Shown piece by piece: positions 1-5,369 of a stretch of DNA of 5,369 nt (the first letter of the stretch is position 1; each line of letters opens with the position of its first letter). This stretch comes from Eubacteriales Family XIII. Incertae Sedis bacterium (lineage in GTDB: Bacteria; Bacillota; Clostridia; Peptostreptococcales; Anaerovoracaceae), in assembly GCA_031283865.1 (NCBI GenBank), contig JAITAX010000143.1, forward strand, positions 1-5,369. Direction: 5' to 3'. The notes under the pieces are model-generated. The model made no database searches and was not told the DNA's origin. It saw nothing but the letters and a program-made list of their open reading frames with translations. A program made the position numbers and the translations under genes.

Positions 1-349
1 CGCCCAGCGTGGTTTCGAGGTTGCAGAAAGCCAGATCGGCTTCGGCAACGCTGCGCCGCACATAGGCGAAATTGTTGCTGAAATCGTAAGCCCCCGTTTC
101 GTCCCGCTGGGCCGCAAGCTGCGGCGCGTGGACCATCACGTCCCCCGCGCAGAGTATGCGCAGGGAAACGGGTTCTTCCGCGGCTTCTGCTTCGGCCTGC
201 GCCGCCGCCTCCGCCGCGCCGTCCGCCGCGGCATCCGCGCCGCCGTCCGCGCGCTGCGCGCCGCCGAATCCCGCGCAGGAAGAAAGCAATAGGATTGCCG
301 CCGGCAACCCTATCATCAGCAGGAAGAGCTTCACCCGCCCGCGTTTCAC
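1..349 (-). CDS. CapA-family (poly-gamma-glutamate synthesis-like) lipoprotein, 3'-truncated by window edge
   Basis: Only the first 116 codons are present; the gene continues past the left edge. From a GTG at 349 the product has a basic n-region (VKRGRVK), a hydrophobic stretch and a lipobox LSSC with the lipidated Cys at residue 25, so it should be exported and anchored to the outer face of the membrane. Residues 26-60 are a low-complexity Ala/Asp/Glu-rich linker. The folded domain begins near residue 63 with RILCAGDVMVHAP, which matches the N-terminal metal-binding GD-V/M-x-H motif (D70, H74) of the CapA/PGA_cap metallophosphatase-like fold, followed by YDFSNNF and ADLAFCNLETTL, also typical of the family (the N-L-E motif). 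Members are linked to capsule or poly-gamma-glutamate export, but many are of unknown role. The start is uncertain: no clear Shine-Dalgarno precedes 349. A GTG at 334, or a TTG at 445 overlapping the upstream stop codon, are alternatives. The family call is firm, the start is not. Confidence 0.85.
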   Translation of the reverse strand, partial: MKRGRVKLFLLMIGLPAAILLLSSCAGFGGAQRADGGADAAADGAAEAAAQAEAEAAEEPVSLRILCAGDVMVHAPQLAAQRDETGAYDFSNNFAYVRRSVAEADLAFCNLETTLG

Positions 350-441
350 GGCACACGCGGCGCCGCCGCCGGCGCTTGCAGGCAGGGAGCGGCAGCGCTT
401 GTTCGATCTCAGCCTGTCCGAAATCGAAGCGCAAGCCGCGC

Positions 442-666
442 TCAATTGACGGCTTCGACCGCCGAGATCTCGGGATATTGCTCCTTGAGTATGCGCTCGA
501 TCCCGTTCTTCACGGTCATCTGCGAATACGGGCAGCCCGCGCAGTGGCCTTGCAGCCGCACCCGGACCACGTTGTCCGTCGTAAACTCCACGAACTCCAC
601 ATCGCCGCCGTCCTGTTGCAGCATGGGGCGGATGTCTTCTAAAGCTGTCTTGACTTTCGTTTCCAT
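442..666 (-). CDS. NifU C-terminal-domain protein (Fe-S cluster scaffold/carrier)
   Basis: This 74-residue protein consists of one NifU C-terminal (Nfu-type) domain. Visible hallmarks are the N-terminal helix ending in LQQDGGDVEFVEF, the strand VVRVRLQGHC, and the CAGCP motif with C42 and C45, the pair that in family members holds a 4Fe-4S cluster at a dimer interface and passes it to apo-proteins; then MTVKNGIERILKEQYPEI, the closing helix. It is expected to be cytoplasmic. I start it at the ATG at 666, not the in-frame ATG at 687: an AAGGAG lies 9 nt before 666, no ribosome site precedes 687, and the resulting length fits the usual 70-80 residues of stand-alone family members. The longer start would add seven residues (MSKEFKF) and would begin inside a tandem repeat. 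It sits between an Hpt gene and a CapA-like gene, neither with an obvious Fe-S link. Confidence 0.93.
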   Translation of the reverse strand: METKVKTALEDIRPMLQQDGGDVEFVEFTTDNVVRVRLQGHCAGCPYSQMTVKNGIERILKEQYPEISAVEAVN

Positions 667-675
667 AAACTTAAA

Positions 676-681
676 CTCCTT
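676..681 (-). promoter_or_regulatory. Ribosome binding site that sets the NifU-domain gene start at 666
   Basis: The minus strand reads AAGGAG here, 9 nt before the ATG at 666. It lies downstream of the alternative ATG at 687 and therefore cannot serve it. This favours the 74-residue product over the 81-residue one. Confidence 0.75.
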
Positions 682-686
682 ACTCA

Positions 687-746
687 TTATGCCTATACGG
701 CACTTGTTGTGCCCATACGGCGCCGGTTATGCCTATACGGCGGCGT
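687..746. repeat. Three tandem 20-bp repeats in the Hpt-NifU spacer
   Basis: Three back-to-back 20-bp units at 687-706, 707-726 and 727-746 fit the plus-strand consensus TTRTGCCYATACGGC followed by five variable bases. Units 1 and 3 are identical over their first 15 bases; unit 2 differs from them at two transitions. On the transcribed minus strand each unit contains GCC-GTATA-GGC (GTATG in unit 2), which could form a tiny hairpin; unit 1 extends it to TGCC/GGCA. The third unit covers the last codons and stop of the Hpt gene, and the first reaches the upstream ATG of the NifU-domain gene. The array was read directly; any role in RNA processing or translation is speculation. Confidence 0.85.
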
Positions 747-1119
747 CGAGCAATATTTTCAGATATGCCCGCGTCTTTTCGGTGGTGGCGTCGAAGCCGT
801 CCTTTTCGGCGGTTTCGTAGACGCCCTGCTTCAATTTGGCTTCAAAGGCCACGGTTTCATTGTACAGCTTCGTCAGCGACAGATTGCCGGACATGCCCTT
901 GATCCCGTGCGCCGTAGCCACGGCCGATTCGATGTCGCCGGCGGCCAGATTGGCTGTCAGCTTGTCAAATTCCTCCGTGTTGAGAAAAGAATTGAGGATC
1001 TTGATGTAGATCTTCACGCTTCCCGCGACGCGCTTCAAGCCCGATTCGATATCGATGTATTCTTCAAAATCCGACGGGTATTGCGGTGAAGCTTTTACTT
1101 TATCTGCGATCTCGCTCAT
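733..1119 (-). CDS. Stand-alone Hpt (histidine phosphotransfer) domain protein
   Basis: This 128-residue soluble protein is a single Hpt domain with short tails. The N-terminal half carries the typical lead-in (IDIESGLKRVAGSVKIYIKIL, residues 22-42), where G-L-x-R and the G-x-x-x-x-Y pattern are common in the family. The centre holds AHGIKGMSGNLSL (residues 70-82), the canonical H-x-x-K-G-x-S-x-x-x-G/N-like motif; H71 is the predicted phosphorylated histidine, with K74 and G75 conserved. A final helix follows (TRAYLKILLDA). Hpt proteins shuttle phosphate between receiver domains and have no kinase activity of their own. No signal peptide or membrane helix is seen. The ATG at 1119 is supported by a strong AAGGAGG 6 nt upstream. 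It lies 42 nt after the WalK gene, so co-transcription is likely, although that kinase has no receiver domain. The gene ends with TAG, followed one codon later by an in-frame TAA. Confidence 0.9.
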   Translation of the reverse strand: MSEIADKVKASPQYPSDFEEYIDIESGLKRVAGSVKIYIKILNSFLNTEEFDKLTANLAAGDIESAVATAHGIKGMSGNLSLTKLYNETVAFEAKLKQGVYETAEKDGFDATTEKTRAYLKILLDAAV

Positions 1120-1125
1120 GTAACG

Positions 1126-1132
1126 CCTCCTT
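1126..1132 (-). promoter_or_regulatory. Strong Shine-Dalgarno for the Hpt gene
   Basis: The minus strand reads AAGGAGG, 6 nt before the ATG at 1119. It is the best ribosome binding site in the window, and better than those of walR and walK, suggesting the Hpt protein may be made at a higher level than the two-component pair from the same transcript. Confidence 0.8.
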
Positions 1133-1161
1133 TTCTGTTCCGTGCTTTTTTGATCGTCCGC

Positions 1162-3003
1162 TTATTCTATGTTCTGCCTGCCCCTGCGCGGCGCGAGGGG
1201 CAGCGTGACCGTCACCTTGGTCCCCTTTTTCTCCTTGCTCTCGATCTCTATGGAACCTTTGTGTTCCTCGATGATCTGCCGGGAAATCGCGAGACCGATC
1301 CCCGTGCCGCCGGCGCTTCTCGAACGCGCCTTGTCCACGCGGAAGAAACGTTCGAAGACCCTCGAAAGCTGGTCCTCGGGGATGCCGATGCCGTTGTCGC
1401 TCACAATGATCTGCGCATTCTTGCCTTTCACATAGGCGTCAATGTCGATTCGGCCTTTCTCGTTCGTGTACTTGATGGCGTTGCTCAGGATGTTCAGCAC
1501 CACCTGCTCTATGCGGTCCCGGTCCATGTCGACGCGCATGTGCGCTTCCTCGTCGAACAGCACGTTTAAATGCTGCTCCTTGCTCTTTGCCATCATTTCC
1601 ATCTTCTTCACGGCCACCGAGAGCAGCAGGATGAGATCTCCCTCTTTTTTATACCACTTTTCCTGCTTGTAATCAAGCCTTGAAAGCTGGAGCAAATCCT
1701 TTACGAGGCGATTCATGCGGTCCGCTTCGGTGTCCACGATTTTCAGAAATTCGAGCGCCGTAGTCCTGTCGCTTTCCAGTCCGTCGAGAAGCAGCGTTTC
1801 CGTGTAGCTCTTGATCGTCGTCAAGGGGGTTTTCAGCTCGTGGGAAACGTTGGCAACGAAGTCCGTCTGCATGTTTTCCAGCTTCTGTTGCTCCGTGACA
1901 TCCTGAAGCAGCATGATGATGCCGATGTCCGCGCCGTTTTCGTCCTGAAAGCGGTCGTAGCGGATCGTGTAGGTCGCGCCGCCGTATACGAATACGTCCA
2001 TGGCCGCGCCGTTCGTGCAGTTGCGCACGATGTCTTTCAGGCGCAGGTTCTCCGTGTATTTTTCGATGATGCGGTCGTAATGCTTGTTTTCTATGTCCTC
2101 CTCGCCGAACTTCAGCATCTCTCTGGCGGCGGGATTCGCGTGCATGATGTGCCCCGACAGGTCTATGGCAATCAGGCCGTCGGCCATATTTTTCAGTATG
2201 GCTTCGAGCTTGTTCTTCTCGCTCGACATCTCGGAGAGCGTGCGGTCAAGCTCTATGCGCAGCAGATTGAACATCTCCGCGAGCCGGCCTATCTCATCGT
2301 CGGATTTGACGCTGACCTCTTGGCTGAAATCGCCCTGCGCCATCTTTTCGGCCTTTTGCGTCACGTCGTTGATCGGGACGGTGATGCTGCGCGCGATCAG
2401 GAAGCCGAGAATCGCGGTTATGACTAAGGCCGGAGCCATGGCCCGCACGAAGATCAGTTTGGCTTCGCTGATCGTCTCCTGCACGCCGCTCATGTCCGTC
2501 CTGAAATACAGGACGCCCCGGATGCCGCCGGTCTCGTCGACAATCGGAAAAGCCATGCTCTTCGTGGGAATTTCCTCGTCGTCGCGGGAATAGGTGGCGT
2601 CGTATTCGCCGTATTCCTCGTATTCCCCGTTCAGCGCCTTGAAGATCAGCGTTTCTTCGAGCACGCCGTGCGCGCTGCGGCCCTTGTACTCGTTCGTGGC
2701 CGCGACGATGTCCCAGCCGCGGTCCACCACGAATATCTCATTTTGCAGCGTCCGCGCCCAGGCGTCGAGGCCGGTCTGAATCTCATCGCGATGCGCGGCC
2801 AAGTCGCCGTAGGACGCAATCGAGGCCAAAATCGTCGTTTCGCTGACGGTCTTTCGCAGGTTGGAGGCGGTGGTTTCGTTGTAATAGGCCTCGAGCTGGC
2901 TCATAATGAAGACGCCGATGATCGCGGTCGCTATGAAAACCAGCAGAATGTAGATAAAGACGATCTTCCAGCGGATGCTGCTCCAAATCTTCCTGCCCGC
3001 CAT
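1162..3003 (-). CDS. walK: WalK/YycG-like sensor histidine kinase (HAMP-PAS-HisKA-HATPase)
   Basis: This 613-residue membrane kinase probably phosphorylates the regulator encoded just upstream. Domains in order: TM1 about 13-35; extracellular sensor about 36-184, of Cache-like size; TM2 about 185-205; HAMP about 205-257; PAS about 262-372; HisKA about 375-441 with the H-box VSHELKTP (H388, the predicted phospho-acceptor); HATPase about 490-604 with N-box NILSNAIKYT (N504, N508), G1 box DNGIG (536-540), F-box region RVFERFFRVDK and G2 box GGTGIGLAI (565-573). All catalytic motifs look intact, and length and order match WalK (about 600 residues). Its ATG follows the walR stop by 3 nt, with AGGCGG inside the last walR codons as the ribosome site, so translation is likely coupled. 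No receiver or Hpt domain is fused. The extracellular part has an acidic Tyr-rich stretch near 126-143. The extended PhoR-like kinase group has the same layout, so the walK name rests on the pairing with a WalR-like regulator and a wall hydrolase. No YycH/YycI homologue follows. Confidence 0.92.
   Translation of the reverse strand: MAGRKIWSSIRWKIVFIYILLVFIATAIIGVFIMSQLEAYYNETTASNLRKTVSETTILASIASYGDLAAHRDEIQTGLDAWARTLQNEIFVVDRGWDIVAATNEYKGRSAHGVLEETLIFKALNGEYEEYGEYDATYSRDDEEIPTKSMAFPIVDETGGIRGVLYFRTDMSGVQETISEAKLIFVRAMAPALVITAILGFLIARSITVPINDVTQKAEKMAQGDFSQEVSVKSDDEIGRLAEMFNLLRIELDRTLSEMSSEKNKLEAILKNMADGLIAIDLSGHIMHANPAAREMLKFGEEDIENKHYDRIIEKYTENLRLKDIVRNCTNGAAMDVFVYGGATYTIRYDRFQDENGADIGIIMLLQDVTEQQKLENMQTDFVANVSHELKTPLTTIKSYTETLLLDGLESDRTTALEFLKIVDTEADRMNRLVKDLLQLSRLDYKQEKWYKKEGDLILLLSVAVKKMEMMAKSKEQHLNVLFDEEAHMRVDMDRDRIEQVVLNILSNAIKYTNEKGRIDIDAYVKGKNAQIIVSDNGIGIPEDQLSRVFERFFRVDKARSRSAGGTGIGLAISRQIIEEHKGSIEIESKEKKGTKVTVTLPLAPRRGRQNIE
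2599..2625. repeat. Three tandem 9-bp units inside walK (Glu-Tyr-X repeat)
   Basis: On the minus strand three consecutive 9-bp units, GAATACGAG, GAATACGGC and GAATACGAC, encode EYE-EYG-EYD at residues 127-135 of the WalK-like kinase. The units share their first seven bases. They fall in the predicted extracellular sensor domain and add an acidic, Tyr-rich loop. Confidence 0.85.
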
Positions 3004-3006
3004 GGC

Positions 3007-3705
3007 TTACGGCCGCCTGAAATAGTAGCCTATCCCTCTTTTCGTCATGATGTACTTGGGGTTGCCGGAGTCGTCCTCCAGCTTTTCGCGAAGCCGCCGC
3101 ACCGTGACGTCCACCGTCCTTATGTCGCCAAAATACTCGTAGCCCCAGACGTCGGAAAGCAGTTGTTCGCGCGAGAATACCTTGTTTTCCTTGTTCGCGA
3201 GATACTGCAAGAGTTCAAACTCGCGCAGCGTCAGCTCCAGCGGCTCTCCGTTCTTGCGGGCCTCGTAGCGGTTCATATCTATCGAGAGCTTGCCAAATTC
3301 CCGCACGTTTTCGGGGTCGGCCTTGTCATTGTCGTCGAGGTCCAAGCGCCGGAAGTTGGCCTTGATCCGCGCGATCAATTCCCGCATACCGAAAGGCTTC
3401 GTGATGTAGTCGTCCGCGCCGAGTTCGAGCCCGAGGACCTTGTCCACCTCTTCCTCCTTGGCCGTCAGCATCAGGATGGGCACGGAACTCGTTTCGCGGA
3501 CTTTTTTGCAGATTTCAAAGCCGTCGATGACCGGCAGCATGACGTCGAGCAGGATGAGATCGGGTTTGCCGTTCAACGCCTTTTCGAGGCCGCTCTCGCC
3601 GTCGTAGGCCGTGTCTACCTCAAAGCCCTCTTTTTTCAGATTGAATTGAATGATATCGGAAATGGATTTCTCATCCTCAACGATCAGAACCTTTTTCGCA
3701 TCCAT
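3007..3705 (-). CDS. walR: WalR/YycF-like OmpR-family response regulator
   Basis: This 232-residue cytoplasmic regulator has a complete receiver and winged-helix output domain, the usual length for WalR/PhoB-type proteins. Receiver, residues about 4-118: acidic pocket E10/D11, phospho-acceptor D54 in LILLDVMLP, switch residue T81 in LMLTAKEEE, and K103 in DDYITKPF. An acidic linker spans 122-135. The OmpR-type DNA-binding domain covers about 136-230, with LTLREFELLQYLA, the recognition-helix region RTVDVTVRRLREKLE (196-210) and the terminal wing hairpin IMTKRGIGYYFRRP. In Bacillota, WalR controls peptidoglycan hydrolase genes and wall turnover. The hydrolase gene ends 21 nt upstream and the kinase starts 3 nt downstream, matching that role. 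A GGAAAGG 7 nt before the ATG at 3705 supports the start. PhoP is a close paralogue of similar design; the DVTVRRLREKLE motif and wall-hydrolase context favour WalR. No direct-repeat WalR box could be sought, because the operon's promoter is not in the window. Confidence 0.93.
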   Translation of the reverse strand: MDAKKVLIVEDEKSISDIIQFNLKKEGFEVDTAYDGESGLEKALNGKPDLILLDVMLPVIDGFEICKKVRETSSVPILMLTAKEEEVDKVLGLELGADDYITKPFGMRELIARIKANFRRLDLDDNDKADPENVREFGKLSIDMNRYEARKNGEPLELTLREFELLQYLANKENKVFSREQLLSDVWGYEYFGDIRTVDVTVRRLREKLEDDSGNPKYIMTKRGIGYYFRRP

Positions 3706-3726
3706 TGTTTCGCCTTTCCGCTTTTC

Positions 3727-5369
3727 TCACAGATAATTCAACGGGTTTTTGGCTGTGCCGTTTATGTGTACCTCAAAATGCAGGTGCGCACCCGTGCTGT
3801 TTCCCGTGTTGCCGACGTTGGCGATGTGCTGGCCCTGATAGACCTTGTCGCCCGCCTTTACGAACAGTTTGCTGCAATGCCCGTACCACGTTTCGCGGCC
3901 CGCGCCGTGGTCGATCTTGACAAGATAGCCGAGGGAACCGTTCCAGCCCGCGAAGATGACCTTGCCGCCGTCCGCGGCGCGAATCGACGTGCCGCTCGAC
4001 GCGGCGAGATCGATGCCGTTGTGCATACGGCCCCATCTCGTGCCGAAGCGGGAGGTGAGCCTGCCGCGCGTCGGATATTGGAAGCTGCCCGTGCCGATCA
4101 GCGGCGGCGGATCTTTCGTGCCGACGAGCACGATTTGCGCCGTAGGCTCCGCCAAGGTCAGGGATTCCAATTCGTTCTTGCCGGTTTCAAGGCCGTTTTC
4201 CCGTATGATCTCGGCCGTGACCTGCCGTTCCCCTTTCGTGCCGGCCAGCCGCACGGTCTGCTCGCCCTTGAACATCGACGCGTTGTTCTCATAGGCTATG
4301 TCAAACGGGATTTCCTCGATATAGGTCGCCACCTCCGTGGTCTTTACCGTCAGCAGCGGCACGATGCGCTCAAGCTTGAGCTGCTGCCCGATTTGCAGGC
4401 GCTCCGGGACGACGTCCGGATTCATCGTCATCAGCTCCGAGAGGCCCAGCCCGTAGCTCGCGGCGATGCCGGACAGCGTCTGCCCTTTCTCCACGGAATG
4501 ATATCTCTGCTCGACGGCGCCCGTCATGACGTAGTCGAACACATCTTCGGGTTTTTTGAGATAGGCGAGCTTGGTGTCTGTCTCATCGACGCGGATATCT
4601 TCCGCGAAGCTCACCTGCGTGTATTCCGTGCGGCCGCCCAAGTCGCTCAGGAATTGGTCCTGCACGTTCCGCAAAAATCCCCGCGCCGTCGTTTCGCTCT
4701 CGAACGTCGCGATGGTCTTGCCGTCGGCCACGAGCGTGTAACCCTTGACTTTCATGTCTTTCATGTAGGTCAGATTGTTCAGCACGTCGTCCGGCGAATC
4801 CACGGGGCCTTTGATTCCGAAAACGCGCTTGAAGCTGATGTCGCGCGTTTCGTCTATGTCGATCTCCGCGTCGTAGGCTTGCGAAAGCTTGTCGCCCACG
4901 AGCCGCACGGCGCTGTAGACGGTCTTTTTGTCGTTGACGACGCCGAGCGTCTTGCCGTTGTACATATAGGCGTAGGCCGAGTTCCGGTTGACGGAGGAAA
5001 CGGCGCAGACCGCGAGGACCAAGCAGAGGGCCGAGGCCGTGAGCAAGGCCCGCTTGTGCACGTCCGAGAAGAGGCAGATCCAGCGCCACGTGCGGCGCAG
5101 GGCGCGCGCGAAAGCGAGCAGTCCCGCCGCGCAGCAGATCGCGGAGCGCACCGTCGCGACCCAGGCCCGGTCGGAGGCGGCCATGAGGGTCTTGTCGGCG
5201 GCGGCAACGCGCGCGGCGAGGAAAGAACGCGCGCGGCGGACGCGCGCGCGCAGCCGTCTTCCGTGAAGCCACGCGAATCGCACGAGACGCAAAAATGCGA
5301 GCGCGGCCTTGTTTTCCCGCTCGACGGCGCCCGTCATGACGTAGTCGAACACATCTTCGGGTTTTTTGA
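3727..5369 (-). CDS. Membrane-anchored LysM-G5-M23 peptidoglycan metallopeptidase, 5' end uncertain
   Basis: A likely peptidoglycan DD- or glycyl-endopeptidase acting outside the membrane. Residues are numbered from the GTG at 5352, but the frame stays open to the edge. Order: Arg-rich cytoplasmic N-terminus about 12-101; TM about 102-121 (ALLTASALCLVLAVCAVSSV); two related modules 129-156 and 207-234; LysM about 284-328 (YHSVEKGQTLSGIAASYG to LQIGQQLKL), expected to bind glycan; G5 about 332-412; M23 (LytM-like) 425-540. The active site is complete: H444 and D448 in MHNGIDLA and H525 in GAHLHFEV as zinc ligands, H492 in WYGHCSKL and H523 as catalytic residues. The gene ends 21 nt before walR, so hydrolase and regulator are probably co-transcribed. 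The first about 11 codons lie in a 51-bp exact copy of an internal segment (codons 266-282), so the true N-terminus cannot be trusted. No Shine-Dalgarno precedes the GTG at 5352; another in-frame candidate is the ATG at 5184. Codons near 5200-5260 are extremely CG-rich. Confidence 0.9.
   Translation of the reverse strand, partial: KKPEDVFDYVMTGAVERENKAALAFLRLVRFAWLHGRRLRARVRRARSFLAARVAAADKTLMAASDRAWVATVRSAICCAAGLLAFARALRRTWRWICLFSDVHKRALLTASALCLVLAVCAVSSVNRNSAYAYMYNGKTLGVVNDKKTVYSAVRLVGDKLSQAYDAEIDIDETRDISFKRVFGIKGPVDSPDDVLNNLTYMKDMKVKGYTLVADGKTIATFESETTARGFLRNVQDQFLSDLGGRTEYTQVSFAEDIRVDETDTKLAYLKKPEDVFDYVMTGAVEQRYHSVEKGQTLSGIAASYGLGLSELMTMNPDVVPERLQIGQQLKLERIVPLLTVKTTEVATYIEEIPFDIAYENNASMFKGEQTVRLAGTKGERQVTAEIIRENGLETGKNELESLTLAEPTAQIVLVGTKDPPPLIGTGSFQYPTRGRLTSRFGTRWGRMHNGIDLAASSGTSIRAADGGKVIFAGWNGSLGYLVKIDHGAGRETWYGHCSKLFVKAGDKVYQGQHIANVGNTGNSTGAHLHFEVHINGTAKNPLNYL
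4509..4559. repeat. 51-bp direct repeat, internal copy (inside M23 gene)
   Basis: This stretch is identical over 51 bp to 5319-5369. It encodes residues KKPEDVFDYVMTGAVE just before the LysM domain, where it fits the surrounding protein as a G5/LysM-protein linker. This is therefore the likely native copy. The two copies are 810 bp apart, exactly 270 codons, and hence in the same frame. Confidence 0.95.
5319..5369. repeat. 51-bp direct repeat, terminal copy at window edge
   Basis: This copy matches 4509-4559 without mismatch and runs to the last base of the window, so its full length is unknown. Identity stops abruptly at 5318, with unrelated sequence beyond. A perfect copy of an internal gene segment ending exactly at the sequence end is typical of an assembly graph artefact or a chimeric read. 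A true short duplication cannot be excluded. Confidence 0.9.

Noticed and set aside
156..642. Plus-strand frames across the CapA-like and NifU-domain genes, including an Ala/Ser-rich one
   Set aside because: They mirror the Ala/Glu linker and NifU codons on the minus strand. The minus strand has a lipobox, a CapA motif and a CxxC domain, which explain the region.
442..1119. A possible Hpt-NifU fusion, since both genes are in the same frame
   Set aside because: The Hpt frame ends with TAG, gca, TAA, and the NifU-domain gene has its own AAGGAG site and ATG. Shared frame is a one-in-three chance. Read-through would need two stops to be bypassed.
1120..1161. The walK-Hpt gap as a possible terminator or promoter
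   Set aside because: The minus strand has an A-run and the Hpt ribosome site but no stem followed by a T-run, and no convincing -35/-10 pair fits in 42 nt.
1840..2427. A 195-codon open frame on the plus strand, antisense to walK
   Set aside because: The opposite strand encodes a complete kinase with all motifs. The plus-strand translation is low-complexity in His, Val and Asp with no recognisable domain, as expected for a shadow frame of GC-rich coding sequence.
5206..5256. CG-alternating sequence with a 13-bp repeat AACGCGCGCGGCG at 5206 and 5226
   Set aside because: It encodes consecutive Arg and Ala codons in the M23 N-terminus. The repeat is short and low in complexity, so no separate element is claimed.
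4583..5272. A 229-codon minus-strand frame overlapping the M23 gene, very rich in Arg, Gly and Ala
   Set aside because: It is out of frame with a gene that has clear LysM, G5 and M23 domains, and its composition reflects GC-rich frame shadowing.
1..5369. A circular element with overlapping ends
   Set aside because: The right end matches an internal segment (4509-4559), not the left end, and the left end cuts through a CapA-like gene, so the repeat does not indicate a closed circle.

Overview
The window reads as a single minus-strand gene cluster from a Gram-positive bacterium of the Bacillota, most likely a moderately GC-rich member of the Clostridia or a relative. This is inferred from a WalR/WalK (YycF/YycG)-type two-component system with OmpR-family and HAMP-PAS-HisKA architecture, a LysM-G5-M23 cell-wall hydrolase of a kind common in Clostridia, a CapA-family lipoprotein, and AGGAGG-like ribosome binding sites. 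The genus cannot be named from this sequence. No rRNA, tRNA, CRISPR array, insertion sequence or convincing rho-independent terminator is visible.

Layout in transcription order, right to left. (1) 5369-3727: membrane-anchored M23 metallopeptidase with one LysM and one G5 domain; its 5' end is open at the window edge and compromised by a repeat. (2) 3705-3007: WalR-like response regulator. (3) 3003-1162: WalK-like sensor kinase, only 3 nt after walR. (4) 1119-733: stand-alone Hpt phosphotransfer protein with a strong Shine-Dalgarno. (5) 666-442: small NifU C-terminal-domain (CxxC) protein. (6) 349-1: N-terminal part of a CapA/PgsA-like lipoprotein that runs off the left edge. All gaps are under 100 nt, so one polycistronic transcript is plausible. 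The promoter would lie beyond position 5369.

Functionally, the first three genes form a cell-wall homeostasis unit: a kinase that senses conditions outside the membrane, its DNA-binding regulator, and a peptidoglycan hydrolase of the type WalR commonly controls. The Hpt protein next to a non-hybrid kinase is the odd partner, since the visible WalK has no receiver domain to pass phosphate to it. The NifU-type protein points to Fe-S cluster handling and may simply be carried along.

The most noteworthy sequence structures are: a 51-bp exact in-frame direct repeat between the right end of the window and the middle of the M23 gene, which looks like an assembly artefact at a contig end; three tandem 20-bp units spanning the Hpt stop and the Hpt-NifU spacer, each able to form a mini-hairpin; three tandem 9-bp units encoding a Glu-Tyr-X repeat in the extracellular part of WalK; and a duplicated module in the ectodomain of the M23 protein. 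I see no clearly new biological system, but the Hpt/WalRK pairing and the tandem hairpin repeat are the best leads.
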